From: a virus | Virus record (IMG/VR): IMGVR_UViG_3300032073_000223 | Coordinates: 1 to 25,394 of that record | Strand: one strand, 5' to 3' | DNA length: 25,394 bases | Part shown: positions 15,908-23,007 of the stretch, one piece after another | Position numbering within the stretch: position 1 is the stretch's first letter | Layout of the letters: every line of letters starts with the position of its first letter | Notes under the pieces: generated by a model | Databases searched by the model: none | Seen by the model: the letters and a program-made list of their open reading frames with translations, nothing else | What the model was told of the DNA's origin: nothing | Translations under genes and position numbers: made by a program

Positions 15908-16534
15908 ATGCCAACTTATAGAGAAATACAAAATACAGAGGTTGAGGTTGATGCGCCTCTTACTCAGCAATTATTACAGGCTTTAAAAGACAACTTGACA
16001 TCAGTCATTGAAGATGACGGAACAGCACCATCAATTAAACGGTCAGCTATATCAGACGCTGTATCAGATCAAAAACTAGCTGTGGCAGGTGATGTGTCTA
16101 TTGGTGCTGAAGAAGTCTTAACTGTGACGATTAGTCAGTCATTGCAAGGTGGTTCATCAGTACAAGATACAAATTCGCAAAAATACGTTATTGCTGTCGC
16201 TGGGCGTTATAAAATACAAGTGGCGGCATTTAAATTACAGTCATCATATAATGGAACAGTTCGCGCACAACTTTATGTGAATGGATCATTAGTAGCAACC
16301 GCTGGTTATATAGGCGGTTCAGATTTTGCTTTAGTAACTTTAAGCGATTATGCATTAAGCGCCGGCGATGAAATCTACATCAAATTTGAAGAAGGCAATG
16401 CATTAAGTACCCAAGCGAAAGCGGAAGTTCGAGCATTCATTGGTGTATCAGTTGAAACTGCGGCTTTTTATAATAGAATTGGTGGCCTTGATATTGGCAC
16501 TATAACAACGGCTAATGCACCAGAATTTGATTAA
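15908..16534 (+). CDS. Tail-tip protein with C1q-like jelly-roll
   Basis: A 208-residue protein starts just after the hub stop, with AGGA upstream. The N terminus (about 1-55) is helical and probably attaches to the tip; YREIQNTEVEVDAPLTQQLLQALKDNL resembles other tail-linked proteins. Residues about 60-187 fit a C1q/TNF-type jelly-roll: VAGRYKIQVAAFKLQS, GTVRAQLYVNGSLVATAGY, LVTLSDYALSAGDEIYIKFEEG and AEVRAFIGVSV correspond to successive strands, with the 'aGdxIyixf' core typical of such domains. It could be a trimeric receptor-binding or decoration protein. The next gene shows the same pattern. The function is inferred from fold resemblance and position. Confidence 0.62.
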   Translation: MPTYREIQNTEVEVDAPLTQQLLQALKDNLTSVIEDDGTAPSIKRSAISDAVSDQKLAVAGDVSIGAEEVLTVTISQSLQGGSSVQDTNSQKYVIAVAGRYKIQVAAFKLQSSYNGTVRAQLYVNGSLVATAGYIGGSDFALVTLSDYALSAGDEIYIKFEEGNALSTQAKAEVRAFIGVSVETAAFYNRIGGLDIGTITTANAPEFD

Positions 16535-16548
16535 TATTGTGGCTGATT

Positions 16549-17010
16549 ATGACTATTACAGCAGGTAATATAGATTGCGGCTTGGAAAAAACCCTTTCAG
16601 TTGGTTATGCCGATGATATTGGGGAATTTGACAGCGCACAAAACTGGATAGTGGCAAAAACTGGAGTCTACAGGCCATCAATAAAGTTGCGTGTAAGCGG
16701 TAATTCTGGTGCAGCTAGGGCATATTTAAAAAAAGTTGTTGATGGTGGTACTGATGTTAATTTAGCCACATCAAATCAAATCACTAGCACTGGCACTGAT
16801 GTTGATGTAGGTACAGACGTTACATTATCTGCTGGTGACAAAGTATATTTGCGCCTAAGTGTAACAAATAATTTTAGCGGTTCAGGTGCAAAAGCTAAAG
16901 GTGCGCTTGGCATATCTGCGGCAAGTTTAGCCAAAAGCAATATTGACAGGCTTAACGGAACGTCAGGCGACTTAATAGGTGGTAGGCACATTAATGATAT
17001 GTTTTTGTGA
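16549..17010 (+). CDS. C1q-like tail protein, paralogue of the preceding gene
   Basis: I take the ATG at 16549 (153 residues). A TTG at 16537 would add four residues, and neither has a strong ribosome-binding site. The body matches the previous protein in layout: TGVYRPSIKLRVSGNSGAARAYL, VVDGGTDVNLATS, DVTLSAGDKVYLRLSVTN and KAKGALGISA align with its strands, including the shared LSAGD-[EK]-[IV]-Y-[IL]. It lacks the N-terminal attachment helix and is nearly only the jelly-roll, with a short C-terminal tail (IDRLNGTSGDLIGGRHINDMF). It may be a second subunit of the same tip structure, or a split-off duplicate. It ends at GTGA. Confidence 0.55.
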   Translation: MTITAGNIDCGLEKTLSVGYADDIGEFDSAQNWIVAKTGVYRPSIKLRVSGNSGAARAYLKKVVDGGTDVNLATSNQITSTGTDVDVGTDVTLSAGDKVYLRLSVTNNFSGSGAKAKGALGISAASLAKSNIDRLNGTSGDLIGGRHINDMFL

Positions 17011-17058
17011 CTGATTTATTTGGTGAAAATGCGGCAGATTCAATTGATTAGGTGATTT

Positions 17059-17787
17059 ATGGCTACAGCAGTACAACAAAGGCGCGGAACAACCTCAGAG
17101 CATAGCTCGTTTGGTGGGCTTGAGGGCGAAATAACAGTAGATACAGAATTAAAAACTGTCATTGTTCACGATGGTTCTGGCAACAATGGTTCTGGAACAC
17201 GATTAGCTAAGTATTCTGAATTAGGTGCAACAATTACAGCGGCAGATGAGTCTAGTGATACCACTTGTTTTCCAGTTTTCACTAAAGATGCGTTAGGCGC
17301 ATTAGCCCCTAAGACAGATGCAAGCGCATATACTTATAACGCTGGCACTGGAACATTGTCTGTTACTGTTTTGAATGTTAATGGCACTGTAACTGCTGAT
17401 GCTTATACAGGTTCACAAACAATTAGCAATTACGTTACTGACACTGCGATTGATGTCACAGAGTTTGCATCTTATGCAGGGAAAAAGATTATATACACTG
17501 GTGCGGCAAGCACAATTAGCTTGCCTAATGTAGTGGCCGCAGATATAGGCAAATCTTGGACAATAGTTAATGCTGGCACTGGGGTAATTACTGTAGATGT
17601 TGACGCATCTGGAACAGCGCAACAAGTTAGACACGCACACGCGGGCGGAGTAAACACATCAACAACTGACAGAACCATTGCTATTGGCGGAGTCGTTGAG
17701 ATTATTTGTATCGCTGAAGATAGTAGCGGCATAACTAATTCTAGCTCTAAGCCTAATTACCTAATTTACGGTGGCGGGGTTATCTAA
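17059..17787 (+). CDS. Tail fibre-like protein (Mtd-N-type N terminus)
   Basis: GGTGA lies three bases before the ATG. The 242-residue protein opens with TAVQQRRGTTSEHSSFGGLEGEI followed by TVDTELKTVIVHDGSG. This is close to the 'QxRRGT...GExxVDxxxxxxxxHDG' module at the head of many phage fibres and of the major tropism determinant. The middle has an ordinary fibre-like Thr/Gly/Asp repeat region. The C-terminal part (about 140-242; GKKIIYTGAASTISLPNVVAADIGKSWTIVNAGTGVITVDV) resembles a small beta-structured domain found in fibre proteins. It is short for a complete fibre, so it may be a tip or adaptor. No diversity-generating retroelement parts are present in the window. Confidence 0.68.
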   Translation: MATAVQQRRGTTSEHSSFGGLEGEITVDTELKTVIVHDGSGNNGSGTRLAKYSELGATITAADESSDTTCFPVFTKDALGALAPKTDASAYTYNAGTGTLSVTVLNVNGTVTADAYTGSQTISNYVTDTAIDVTEFASYAGKKIIYTGAASTISLPNVVAADIGKSWTIVNAGTGVITVDVDASGTAQQVRHAHAGGVNTSTTDRTIAIGGVVEIICIAEDSSGITNSSSKPNYLIYGGGVI

Positions 17788-18254
17788 TGTCTAGCGCGGG
17801 AGTCATAGCTACATCTGGCCGAGTATTTAGAATGGCATCTAAAACACCAGATAAGTTTGGCGCTAGGACAGGGTTTCTGCGTGATGTAAATCTTGTTCAG
17901 TCAAACACACCTGCTGATGATAACGGTGTGACAAAGCTAGGTAATTTGAGTAATCCAATTATAGAGATTGGCAGTGTGGTTTATAATATTACTGGGTTTG
18001 TTCATTTTGCAGTTACACAAACATTGACAATAAAAGACCCTAACAATGATTTAGTCAAATCAGACATTACGTCAATTAAGACGCATCTTGGCACATTACT
18101 AACCAGTGAATCATATTGCTCATCAACTCACAATAATGGCTATACGCTTTGGTCTTTTATTTTAACGATTGGGGGATCAAATAATCCACCAATTATTATT
18201 GACCCGCTTCTGACATCATCTACTAGCTCGTTTTCTTATTTGGAAATCACATAA
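17787..18254 (+). CDS. Hypothetical tail-region protein (155 aa)
   Basis: The ATG shares its A with the previous stop (TAATG), and the gene is linked the same way to the next. It encodes 155 residues that are mostly beta, rich in Thr, Ser and Asn, with no charged coiled coil, membrane segment or signal peptide. Readable stretches are FRMASKTPDKFGARTGF, NPIIEIGSVVYNITGFVHFAVTQ, TLTIKDPNNDLVKSD and GYTLWSFILTIGG. Between a fibre and another tail-linked gene, it is most likely a virion or receptor-binding accessory protein. I do not recognise the family. Confidence 0.5.
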   Translation: MSSAGVIATSGRVFRMASKTPDKFGARTGFLRDVNLVQSNTPADDNGVTKLGNLSNPIIEIGSVVYNITGFVHFAVTQTLTIKDPNNDLVKSDITSIKTHLGTLLTSESYCSSTHNNGYTLWSFILTIGGSNNPPIIIDPLLTSSTSSFSYLEIT

Positions 18255-18700
18255 TGTATACGGTCGAGAAAATAGAAAGCATTGACGCAAGCGTATTCAA
18301 TCAAATGTACGCAGATGACCAAGAGCGTTTATCCAGCTATGTTGGGTTTGATAATGTTGACAGATACAGGCAACCGTTTGAATGCACAGACCAACAGACT
18401 TTACTTTTTAAGGTTTCTGACGGTGACACTGTTAAGGCTTATGTTGTAGGTGTTGCAGACGACACTGATGCTAGAGTAATTAATATGATTACTGCGGGTT
18501 CAGACACAATAACGCATTTTGTTGAGCCAAGTGCTAATCTGCTTAAATCGTTAGGCTTTACTAATGTTATTTTTTATACTTACACAAACGTAAGCACATA
18601 CGGTTACATCAAGAACAATCTTAATCGTGATGATGTTTACCATTACGTTAGTGAAGAAATGGTTGGCGATGTTTGCCATATTACTTTAAATCTATTGTAG
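18254..18700 (+). CDS. Hypothetical protein, possible GNAT-like fold (148 aa)
   Basis: Another TAATG-linked gene, encoding 148 residues. A charged N-terminal half (MYTVEKIESIDASVFNQMYADDQERL) leads into TLLFKVSDGDTVKAYVVGVADDTDARVINMITAG and then SANLLKSLGFTNVIFYTYTNVSTYGYIKNNL. The last segment has the 'LLKxLGFxxVxxxTxxxN' flavour of an acetyltransferase C-terminal half, and the preceding strands would fit its central sheet. No clean acetyl-CoA-binding (R/Q)xxGxG/A loop is visible, so activity is doubtful. It could be a remnant fold used structurally, or not GNAT at all. The role is unknown. Confidence 0.45.
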   Translation: MYTVEKIESIDASVFNQMYADDQERLSSYVGFDNVDRYRQPFECTDQQTLLFKVSDGDTVKAYVVGVADDTDARVINMITAGSDTITHFVEPSANLLKSLGFTNVIFYTYTNVSTYGYIKNNLNRDDVYHYVSEEMVGDVCHITLNLL

Positions 18701-18714
18701 CAGGGCAAATTGAT

Positions 18715-18912
18715 ATGACCGTTAAAGAATTACTAGCTAAATTAGAAAAGCACGAAGAAATATGCACTGTTAAGTTAGAAAACATCAAGGAACGCTTAGA
18801 TGATGGGAAAGAAAAGTTTGACTTCTTGCAAAAGTCCATCTGGGGGTTGTACGGGATTATTATTACTATTACTGTCGGTGCTTCTTTTACTCTTGCCCAA
18901 TTTATCTCATAG
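18715..18912 (+). CDS. Small coiled-coil protein with one C-terminal membrane segment (XhlA-like)
   Basis: The ATG at 18715 follows CAGGG by nine bases. The 65-residue product has a charged, heptad-like helix (about 5-40; LLAKLEKHEEICTVKLENIKERLDD) and one hydrophobic segment at about 42-62 (IWGLYGIIITITVGASFTLA), then a short polar end. That layout is typical of XhlA/haemolysin-type lysis accessory proteins and of some class III-like holins. A true XhlA identity cannot be shown from sequence alone. A separate holin candidate lies at 23327. Its last 113 bases are also read in another frame as the start of the next gene. Confidence 0.6.
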   Translation: MTVKELLAKLEKHEEICTVKLENIKERLDDGKEKFDFLQKSIWGLYGIIITITVGASFTLAQFIS

Positions 18913-19507
18913 CCAAGATATAGACAGTGGTAACAGCTCGACTCAATCTGGTGATTTAAACACTAATCAACAGGGTGCTACGGTAGACAGTAACAACACA
19001 ACAAACACAAACACCAACCAATACAACGGGGCTGGTAGTGCAAGTGAGATACCAGTTGCCTCAGCAGTCGCTCCAAGCCTGATGTCAGGCGGTAACGATA
19101 GCTGCTTAAAGTCTACCAGCGGGGGCGTATCTACATTGCAGATAGGTATAAGCTCTGGTAAGTATGTAGAAGATGAAGATTGCAACAGACGTAAAGATGC
19201 ACAAATGCTATTTACGCTGAATATGAAGATAGCGGCAATAACGAGAATGTGCCAGCACGATGCCAACTGGCTGAGTATGTTTGAAAGTGGTACGCCTTGC
19301 CCGCTCATAGTAGGGGGTAAAGTAGTAGCAGGTAAGAATGCTTACCTAATGATGAAGCGTAAACCCACACTCTTTGTAAGGAATTATGAAGATAACAAGG
19401 AATATTTTGATGTCGCGTTAGGCATCAATGGAGATACAAATGGCGAAGATAAAGAAAATGGCGATGGTAAGTCTGTTTCTGAGCGTTTCAGGTCAACTGA
19501 GTGGTGA
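18800..19507 (+). CDS. Secreted Cys-containing phage protein with low-complexity N-terminal region
   Basis: AAGGA (18788-18792) precedes ATG-ATG at 18800/18803. The 235-residue protein has basic residues (K4, K5, K11), a strongly hydrophobic core (LLLLLLSVLLLLLP, about 20-33) and a likely signal peptidase site after SHS-38. The mature part starts Ser/Thr/Asn/Gln-rich (to about 78). Then comes a more ordered domain with PVASAVAPSLMSGGNDSC and four cysteines, 102, 128, 151 and 167 (DEDCNRR, ITRMCQHD, GTPCP), probably two disulphides in the periplasm. Similar domains occur in other phage proteins that I recall, without a settled role. The two remaining cysteines (10, 17) precede the hydrophobic core and do not form a lipobox. 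Confidence 0.65.
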   Translation: MMGKKSLTSCKSPSGGCTGLLLLLLSVLLLLLPNLSHSQDIDSGNSSTQSGDLNTNQQGATVDSNNTTNTNTNQYNGAGSASEIPVASAVAPSLMSGGNDSCLKSTSGGVSTLQIGISSGKYVEDEDCNRRKDAQMLFTLNMKIAAITRMCQHDANWLSMFESGTPCPLIVGGKVVAGKNAYLMMKRKPTLFVRNYEDNKEYFDVALGINGDTNGEDKENGDGKSVSERFRSTEW

Positions 19508-20516
19508 TACAGGGGTTTACTATCCGCAATCAATTACGTTTGGGGCATTAATTGATCCCAACATAAACCCACTGCGCCCAGCAGGTGAGTTTGTAGAGAT
19601 ACAAGAGTTGGTAAATACTGCCGCGTACATTAACACTCAGGTTAGCGATGCTCAGGCCAGCGTTATAGAGATGTCTATGGGCGTTCCTCAATCTGCCGGG
19701 TCAGTTGAAGGGCTTGTGGTCCCGGTTGCTGGGCGTACAGATTCTCACAAGATAGACCTTTTAGAAGTCGCGTACTACAATCAATCCATCCTAGATACAG
19801 CAAACGCTAATTACTATTCAGCGGAACACTTACTGGTAGATTCTTATGAAGAAAATATGGATCAAATGGAAGCGGCTATCGAGATGTTTGCAGGTGCGGC
19901 AACAGAGATTTCAAAGGCAGAGGCAATATATACAGAGGCTATTAACGCTCAAACTGATGATGAGCGTATACAGTTGCAGAATTATATACGGGCAAATGAC
20001 GTTCAGATCAACCAGTCCACGGTCCAAGAATTCAATCAATCGCTTGATATTATTGAAGATAAAGCGCAAGCGGCTAGTGCGAGCCTATGGGCAAGCCAAG
20101 ATAGCGCAACCCTTGCAATGATCAATTACGATGGGATTGCTACACTGAGCAATATGACTAACTCTACAGTAGCCTATGACGCTTGGACTGACCAAATGAC
20201 CATCACTTGGGACAATGCAACCGATACAGTGTTGCAGGGCGTATTCTTCAACAACGATGCCAATATAGGGTGGACACAAGCCACTACAGAGGTCTATGAC
20301 GGCTTTTACGGTGATACCCCTCCCGTTAGCATTAATGAGATGTATTCAGCGTACAGCTACGGTACAGGAGAAACTGTGGCCTCTATGGGGTCTGGTTATC
20401 AAGTAAACGCTAAACTTTATGATCCTGTACAATTAGTGCAAGATGTTTTAGACGTACAGAATGAAACGCCTACTACACAATTCAACAATGAAAACGGTAA
20501 TTTAGGCGGTCTGTAA
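19440..20516 (+). CDS. Secreted or membrane-linked helical protein of unknown function (358 aa)
   Basis: The ATG at 19440 has GGAG (19430-19433) six bases upstream; an ATG at 19428 is less well placed. The N terminus (MAKIKKMAMVSLFLSVSGQLSG) looks like a short signal peptide with a weak cleavage site around residues 18-23. The next stretch is ordered (VYYPQSITFGALIDPNINPLRP). Residues about 60-215 are almost wholly helical and low in positive charge, rich in Ala, Glu, Gln, Asn and Asp. The C-terminal third is beta-like and Tyr/Thr/Asn-rich (AYDAWTDQMTITWDNATD, FYGDTPPVSINEMYSAYSYG). No cysteine is seen. It overlaps the previous gene by 68 bases out of frame and abuts the next by TAATG. I do not recognise it. 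Confidence 0.6.
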   Translation: MAKIKKMAMVSLFLSVSGQLSGDTGVYYPQSITFGALIDPNINPLRPAGEFVEIQELVNTAAYINTQVSDAQASVIEMSMGVPQSAGSVEGLVVPVAGRTDSHKIDLLEVAYYNQSILDTANANYYSAEHLLVDSYEENMDQMEAAIEMFAGAATEISKAEAIYTEAINAQTDDERIQLQNYIRANDVQINQSTVQEFNQSLDIIEDKAQAASASLWASQDSATLAMINYDGIATLSNMTNSTVAYDAWTDQMTITWDNATDTVLQGVFFNNDANIGWTQATTEVYDGFYGDTPPVSINEMYSAYSYGTGETVASMGSGYQVNAKLYDPVQLVQDVLDVQNETPTTQFNNENGNLGGL

Positions 20517-21013
20517 TGGGTATTGAAGATATAGAGTTAGATGTAGGCGGGACTAAATTCAAGGGTATTTACATTGCTATTCTTATGTCCTTTGCTACCA
20601 CGATAGGCGGTGGTATATGGGCGGCAAGTGAATTTGTGTCTAGAATTGACAATATAGAGGCTAATTTAGAAGCAACTATCGAATCTATACCTAATATAGA
20701 GCCAATAGAACTGGAATTAGCTAGTATTCGGACTAAAATAGAAGATAATGATTTAGGGCATTTGCAGGGCAAGCTCGCTGAACTTGACACATTACTTCTT
20801 AGCATAAAAGAGCGACAAGCTGAAGTCCTGTCAAATGCCTCAGAATCTACAGCTAAAGTCAATGCAATGGAGAAAGATTGGATTGAGGTTAGGAACGAGT
20901 ACAAGGCGATGGCTGATGCCATTAAACAATTTGAAGCTCAAGTAAATAAATTTAAGGCGGAGGTTGATGACCTCTGGAAAGGTTTAGATGCAGCGAGCTC
21001 ACCATTGGGGTAG
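20516..21013 (+). CDS. Membrane-anchored coiled-coil protein (inner-membrane spanin candidate)
   Basis: The gene is TAATG-linked, with AGG upstream. The 165 residues have a short acidic cytoplasm-side start (about 1-16), one membrane segment at about 17-37 (GIYIAILMSFATTIGGGIWAA), and then a nearly continuous charged helix to residue 160 with coiled-coil character (IDNIEANLEATIE, LGHLQGKLAELDTLLLSIKERQAEVL, VNKFKAEVDDLWKGL). N-terminal anchor plus periplasmic coiled coil is the i-spanin layout, and the length is close to Rz. No outer-membrane lipoprotein partner is visible nearby, and the closest lysis genes are 2.8 kb away. A virion-associated or other envelope role is therefore equally possible. 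Confidence 0.55.
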   Translation: MGIEDIELDVGGTKFKGIYIAILMSFATTIGGGIWAASEFVSRIDNIEANLEATIESIPNIEPIELELASIRTKIEDNDLGHLQGKLAELDTLLLSIKERQAEVLSNASESTAKVNAMEKDWIEVRNEYKAMADAIKQFEAQVNKFKAEVDDLWKGLDAASSPLG

Positions 21014-21016
21014 ATT

Positions 21017-21178
21017 ATGGAAAGTTTTATTGATGAAATAAAAGCTGTAGTAAAAAAGTATAAAGCTATAGCATCTGCTAGAATTACAGCATTCATTAGC
21101 TCTATTAAAGTTGCTTGGGCTAATCTAATTAAAAAGCCAGCACCACAAAGTAAAGAGAAGGTAGAGAAGAATGGCTAA
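21017..21178 (+). CDS. Small amphipathic helical protein (53 aa)
   Basis: The 53-residue frame starts at ATG with GGGG at 21007-21010, three bases after the previous stop, and overlaps the next start by eight bases. Residues about 3-40 form one long helix (SFIDEIKAVVKKYKAIASAR, then ITAFISSIKVAWANLIKKP) with hydrophobic and lysine faces. The C terminus is Pro/Gln/Lys-rich (PAPQSKEKVEKN). It could lie on a membrane surface or bind another helix such as the coiled-coil protein just upstream. Function unknown. The coding call rests on the ribosome-binding site, spacing and overlap. Confidence 0.5.
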   Translation: MESFIDEIKAVVKKYKAIASARITAFISSIKVAWANLIKKPAPQSKEKVEKNG

Positions 21179-21455
21179 AGACCCTCGGCTAGATAAGGTT
21201 GGTGTCAAGGGATATAACAAGCCTAAAAAAACCCCTAACCATCCGACTAAATCTCACGTTGTTGTCGCTAAAGAAGGCGATAAGATCAAAACAATCCGTT
21301 TCGGCCAACAAGGTGCAAAGACAGCAGGTAAGCCTAAAAAGGGTGAGTCTGAGGCTATGAAGAAGAAGCGGGCATCCTTTAAGGCTCGTCACGCAAAGAA
21401 TATAGCTAAAGGCAAAATGTCTGCGGCATATTGGGCTGACCGTGAAAAATGGTAA
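21171..21455 (+). CDS. Conserved small basic phage protein (94 aa)
   Basis: GAGAAG precedes the ATG. The 94-residue protein is very basic and carries a set of short motifs that I recognise as conserved in many podovirus- and siphovirus-encoded hypothetical proteins: GYNKPKKTPNHPTKSHVVVA, TIRFGQQGAKTAG, FKARHAKNIAKGKMSAAYWA and a terminal DREKW. The charge and the ordered tyrosine/tryptophan motifs point to binding of nucleic acid, but no function is established that I know of. It overlaps the 53-residue gene and is followed closely by the metallophosphoesterase. Confidence is high in the family, low in the role. Confidence 0.75.
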   Translation: MAKDPRLDKVGVKGYNKPKKTPNHPTKSHVVVAKEGDKIKTIRFGQQGAKTAGKPKKGESEAMKKKRASFKARHAKNIAKGKMSAAYWADREKW

Positions 21456-21461
21456 ATAGCT

Positions 21462-22616
21462 ATGGATCGAAAGCTTTTAGAGTTTTGTGAGACAGAAAGA
21501 CAAAAAGAAATACTCACAACTAGAATTGAAAGTAAAACCAACAGAGAAGCAGCCAATAAACTTGGTATTGGCGTTAGAAATGTGCAATTTGCCATTGCTA
21601 GAGTAAGAAAGAACGCTGCTAAACAAGGGTATTCTCCAAGTCACGATATGAACCACTCAGTCCCTGATGGGTTTGTCGCCAAAGGGGTTTCCACACTCTA
21701 CGGTGATGAAGGTCAAGTAAAAGCGCAATGGGTTAAAAGCAGCCTTAAAAAGCAAGATGAGCTAGATCAAATAGAGTCAGCATTAGAGACATTCATATCC
21801 AGCCACGAAAAAAAATCCCCTAAAATACCTAAACCAAAAAAGAAGCTCAAAGATCAAGAATTAGCTGTGGTCAACATTGGTGACGCGCACTTTGGAATGC
21901 TTGCCCACGATGACATATCGGGCGAAAACTATGACTGCAAAATAGCCGCCCAGAGGCATAAAGATGTATTTCTGAGACTAATGAATAATGTGCCTGATTG
22001 TGACACAATCGTCATAAATCAACTGGGTGACTACTACCACGCAGATACCTATCTTGGCACAACCACTAAAGGCACTCCTTTGGACACTGACGGGCGTTTA
22101 GAGCACGTTTTCCTTATAGGGCTTGAGGTTATGTCGTTTATCGTAGAAGAGTCTCTGAAGCGATTTAACAAGGTTATAGTGCGCCATTGTCGCGGGAATC
22201 ACGATGCGATAACCTCGATGGCCTTAAAAGCCCAGCAACAGGCCTACTGGCGCAACAATAAGAGGGTTACCATAGAGATGTCACCTGCGGTATGCTGGGT
22301 ATATCAGCACGGTAAAACGTCATTTATGGTCACTCACGGTGACACAATAAAACACGCTAAAATGGCTGAATACTTCGCTGCTAGATACCCTGAGATATGG
22401 GGCGCAAGCACCCATCGATACTGCTGGCACGGTCATATCCACAGTAAGCAGATCAGTCAGGAAACTTACGGGCAGACAGTAACGGAATCGTTCGCAGGTT
22501 TGCCCCCGGCAGATGCTTGGCACGATAGCTCTGGCTATGTATCTGGACAATCAATGTGCTTGCTCGTTTTGGACAAAGATAAAGGCGAGGTAAGGCGATC
22601 AACGGAGCGCGTATAA
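21462..22616 (+). CDS. Metallophosphoesterase with N-terminal HTH
   Basis: A predicted dimetal phosphoesterase, most likely acting on nucleic acid or nucleotides. The 384 residues start with a LuxR/sigma-type helix-turn-helix at about 10-50 (RQKEILTTRIESKTNREAANK, then LGIGVRNVQFAIARVRK). A charged linker with KIPKPKKKLKDQ (121-132) follows. The calcineurin-like core carries the metal motifs GDAHFG (140-145), GD (189-190), RGNHD (244-248), HGD (292-294) and GHIH (324-327), so all five are intact. LGDYYHADTY also fits the fold. Related proteins occur in many phages beside late genes. The substrate cannot be read from sequence. The HTH suggests it acts at DNA or binds the phage genome. Confidence 0.85.
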   Translation: MDRKLLEFCETERQKEILTTRIESKTNREAANKLGIGVRNVQFAIARVRKNAAKQGYSPSHDMNHSVPDGFVAKGVSTLYGDEGQVKAQWVKSSLKKQDELDQIESALETFISSHEKKSPKIPKPKKKLKDQELAVVNIGDAHFGMLAHDDISGENYDCKIAAQRHKDVFLRLMNNVPDCDTIVINQLGDYYHADTYLGTTTKGTPLDTDGRLEHVFLIGLEVMSFIVEESLKRFNKVIVRHCRGNHDAITSMALKAQQQAYWRNNKRVTIEMSPAVCWVYQHGKTSFMVTHGDTIKHAKMAEYFAARYPEIWGASTHRYCWHGHIHSKQISQETYGQTVTESFAGLPPADAWHDSSGYVSGQSMCLLVLDKDKGEVRRSTERV

Positions 22617-22816
22617 TGGCTGAAATTAAAGATATTACAGGACATAAGGACTTTACTTACCGGGATGACGCATCTGACGACCTTTACGAAGAAGTAATGT
22701 CTTTGGTGCAAAAATACGCAGAGCAGGGTGCTATTACTGCTACTGATGCTGTTGGCGTGTTACAATGGGCGACTACAACAATTATTGTTATGAACACTGA
22801 TTTTGGAGGCGAATAA
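22616..22816 (+). CDS. Hypothetical phage protein (66 aa)
   Basis: The gene is TAATG-linked to the phosphoesterase and to the following basic protein. The 66 residues are acidic. An N-terminal polar part (MAEIKDITGHKDFTYRDD) is followed by two predicted helices: DLYEEVMSLVQKYAEQG and ATDAVGVLQWATTTIIVMNTD. No motif I know is present. Its acidic character contrasts with the strongly basic neighbours, so it might neutralise or bind one of them. That is speculation. Coding is supported by tight linkage on both sides. Confidence 0.55.
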   Translation: MAEIKDITGHKDFTYRDDASDDLYEEVMSLVQKYAEQGAITATDAVGVLQWATTTIIVMNTDFGGE

Positions 22817-23007
22817 TGGCTAAGTTTTCCAAAGTTGCCAAGACCAAGGGCGGTGTGCCGAAGAAGTACGTTAAAGGCAGTAAAAACAAAAAAGCAACCG
22901 AAAAAGAAATTAAGTCCACTGCGGCCAAATATAAGGCCGGAAAGCTCACTAAAGAAGAAATGAACCGTATTGCGAAGCGGAGGGCTAAAAGTGGCAAAAG
23001 GAAGTGA
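22816..23007 (+). CDS. Small very basic conserved phage protein (63 aa)
   Basis: GGAGG at 22805-22809 precedes the ATG by six bases. The 63 residues begin MAKFSKVAKTKGGVPKKYVKG, a pattern I recall from small proteins of marine podoviruses. They continue with a lysine-rich helix (KEIKSTAAKYKAGKLTKEEMN) and end RIAKRRAKSGKRK. About a third of the residues are Lys or Arg, which points to binding of DNA or RNA. It overlaps the next gene by 17 bases. Role unknown. Confidence 0.65.
   Translation: MAKFSKVAKTKGGVPKKYVKGSKNKKATEKEIKSTAAKYKAGKLTKEEMNRIAKRRAKSGKRK

Noticed and set aside
17007-17051. 14-codon frame from GTG, filling the gap between two tail genes
   Set aside because: Too short to support as a gene; it has a GTGA-type overlap but no ribosome-binding site.
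17059-17787. Diversity-generating retroelement target, suggested by the Mtd-like N terminus
   Set aside because: No reverse transcriptase, template repeat or matching variable repeat is visible in the window.
18800-19507. Lipoprotein (outer-membrane spanin) reading of the secreted protein, because of Cys10 and Cys17
   Set aside because: Both cysteines precede the hydrophobic core, so no lipobox; a normal signal peptide cut after SHS fits better.
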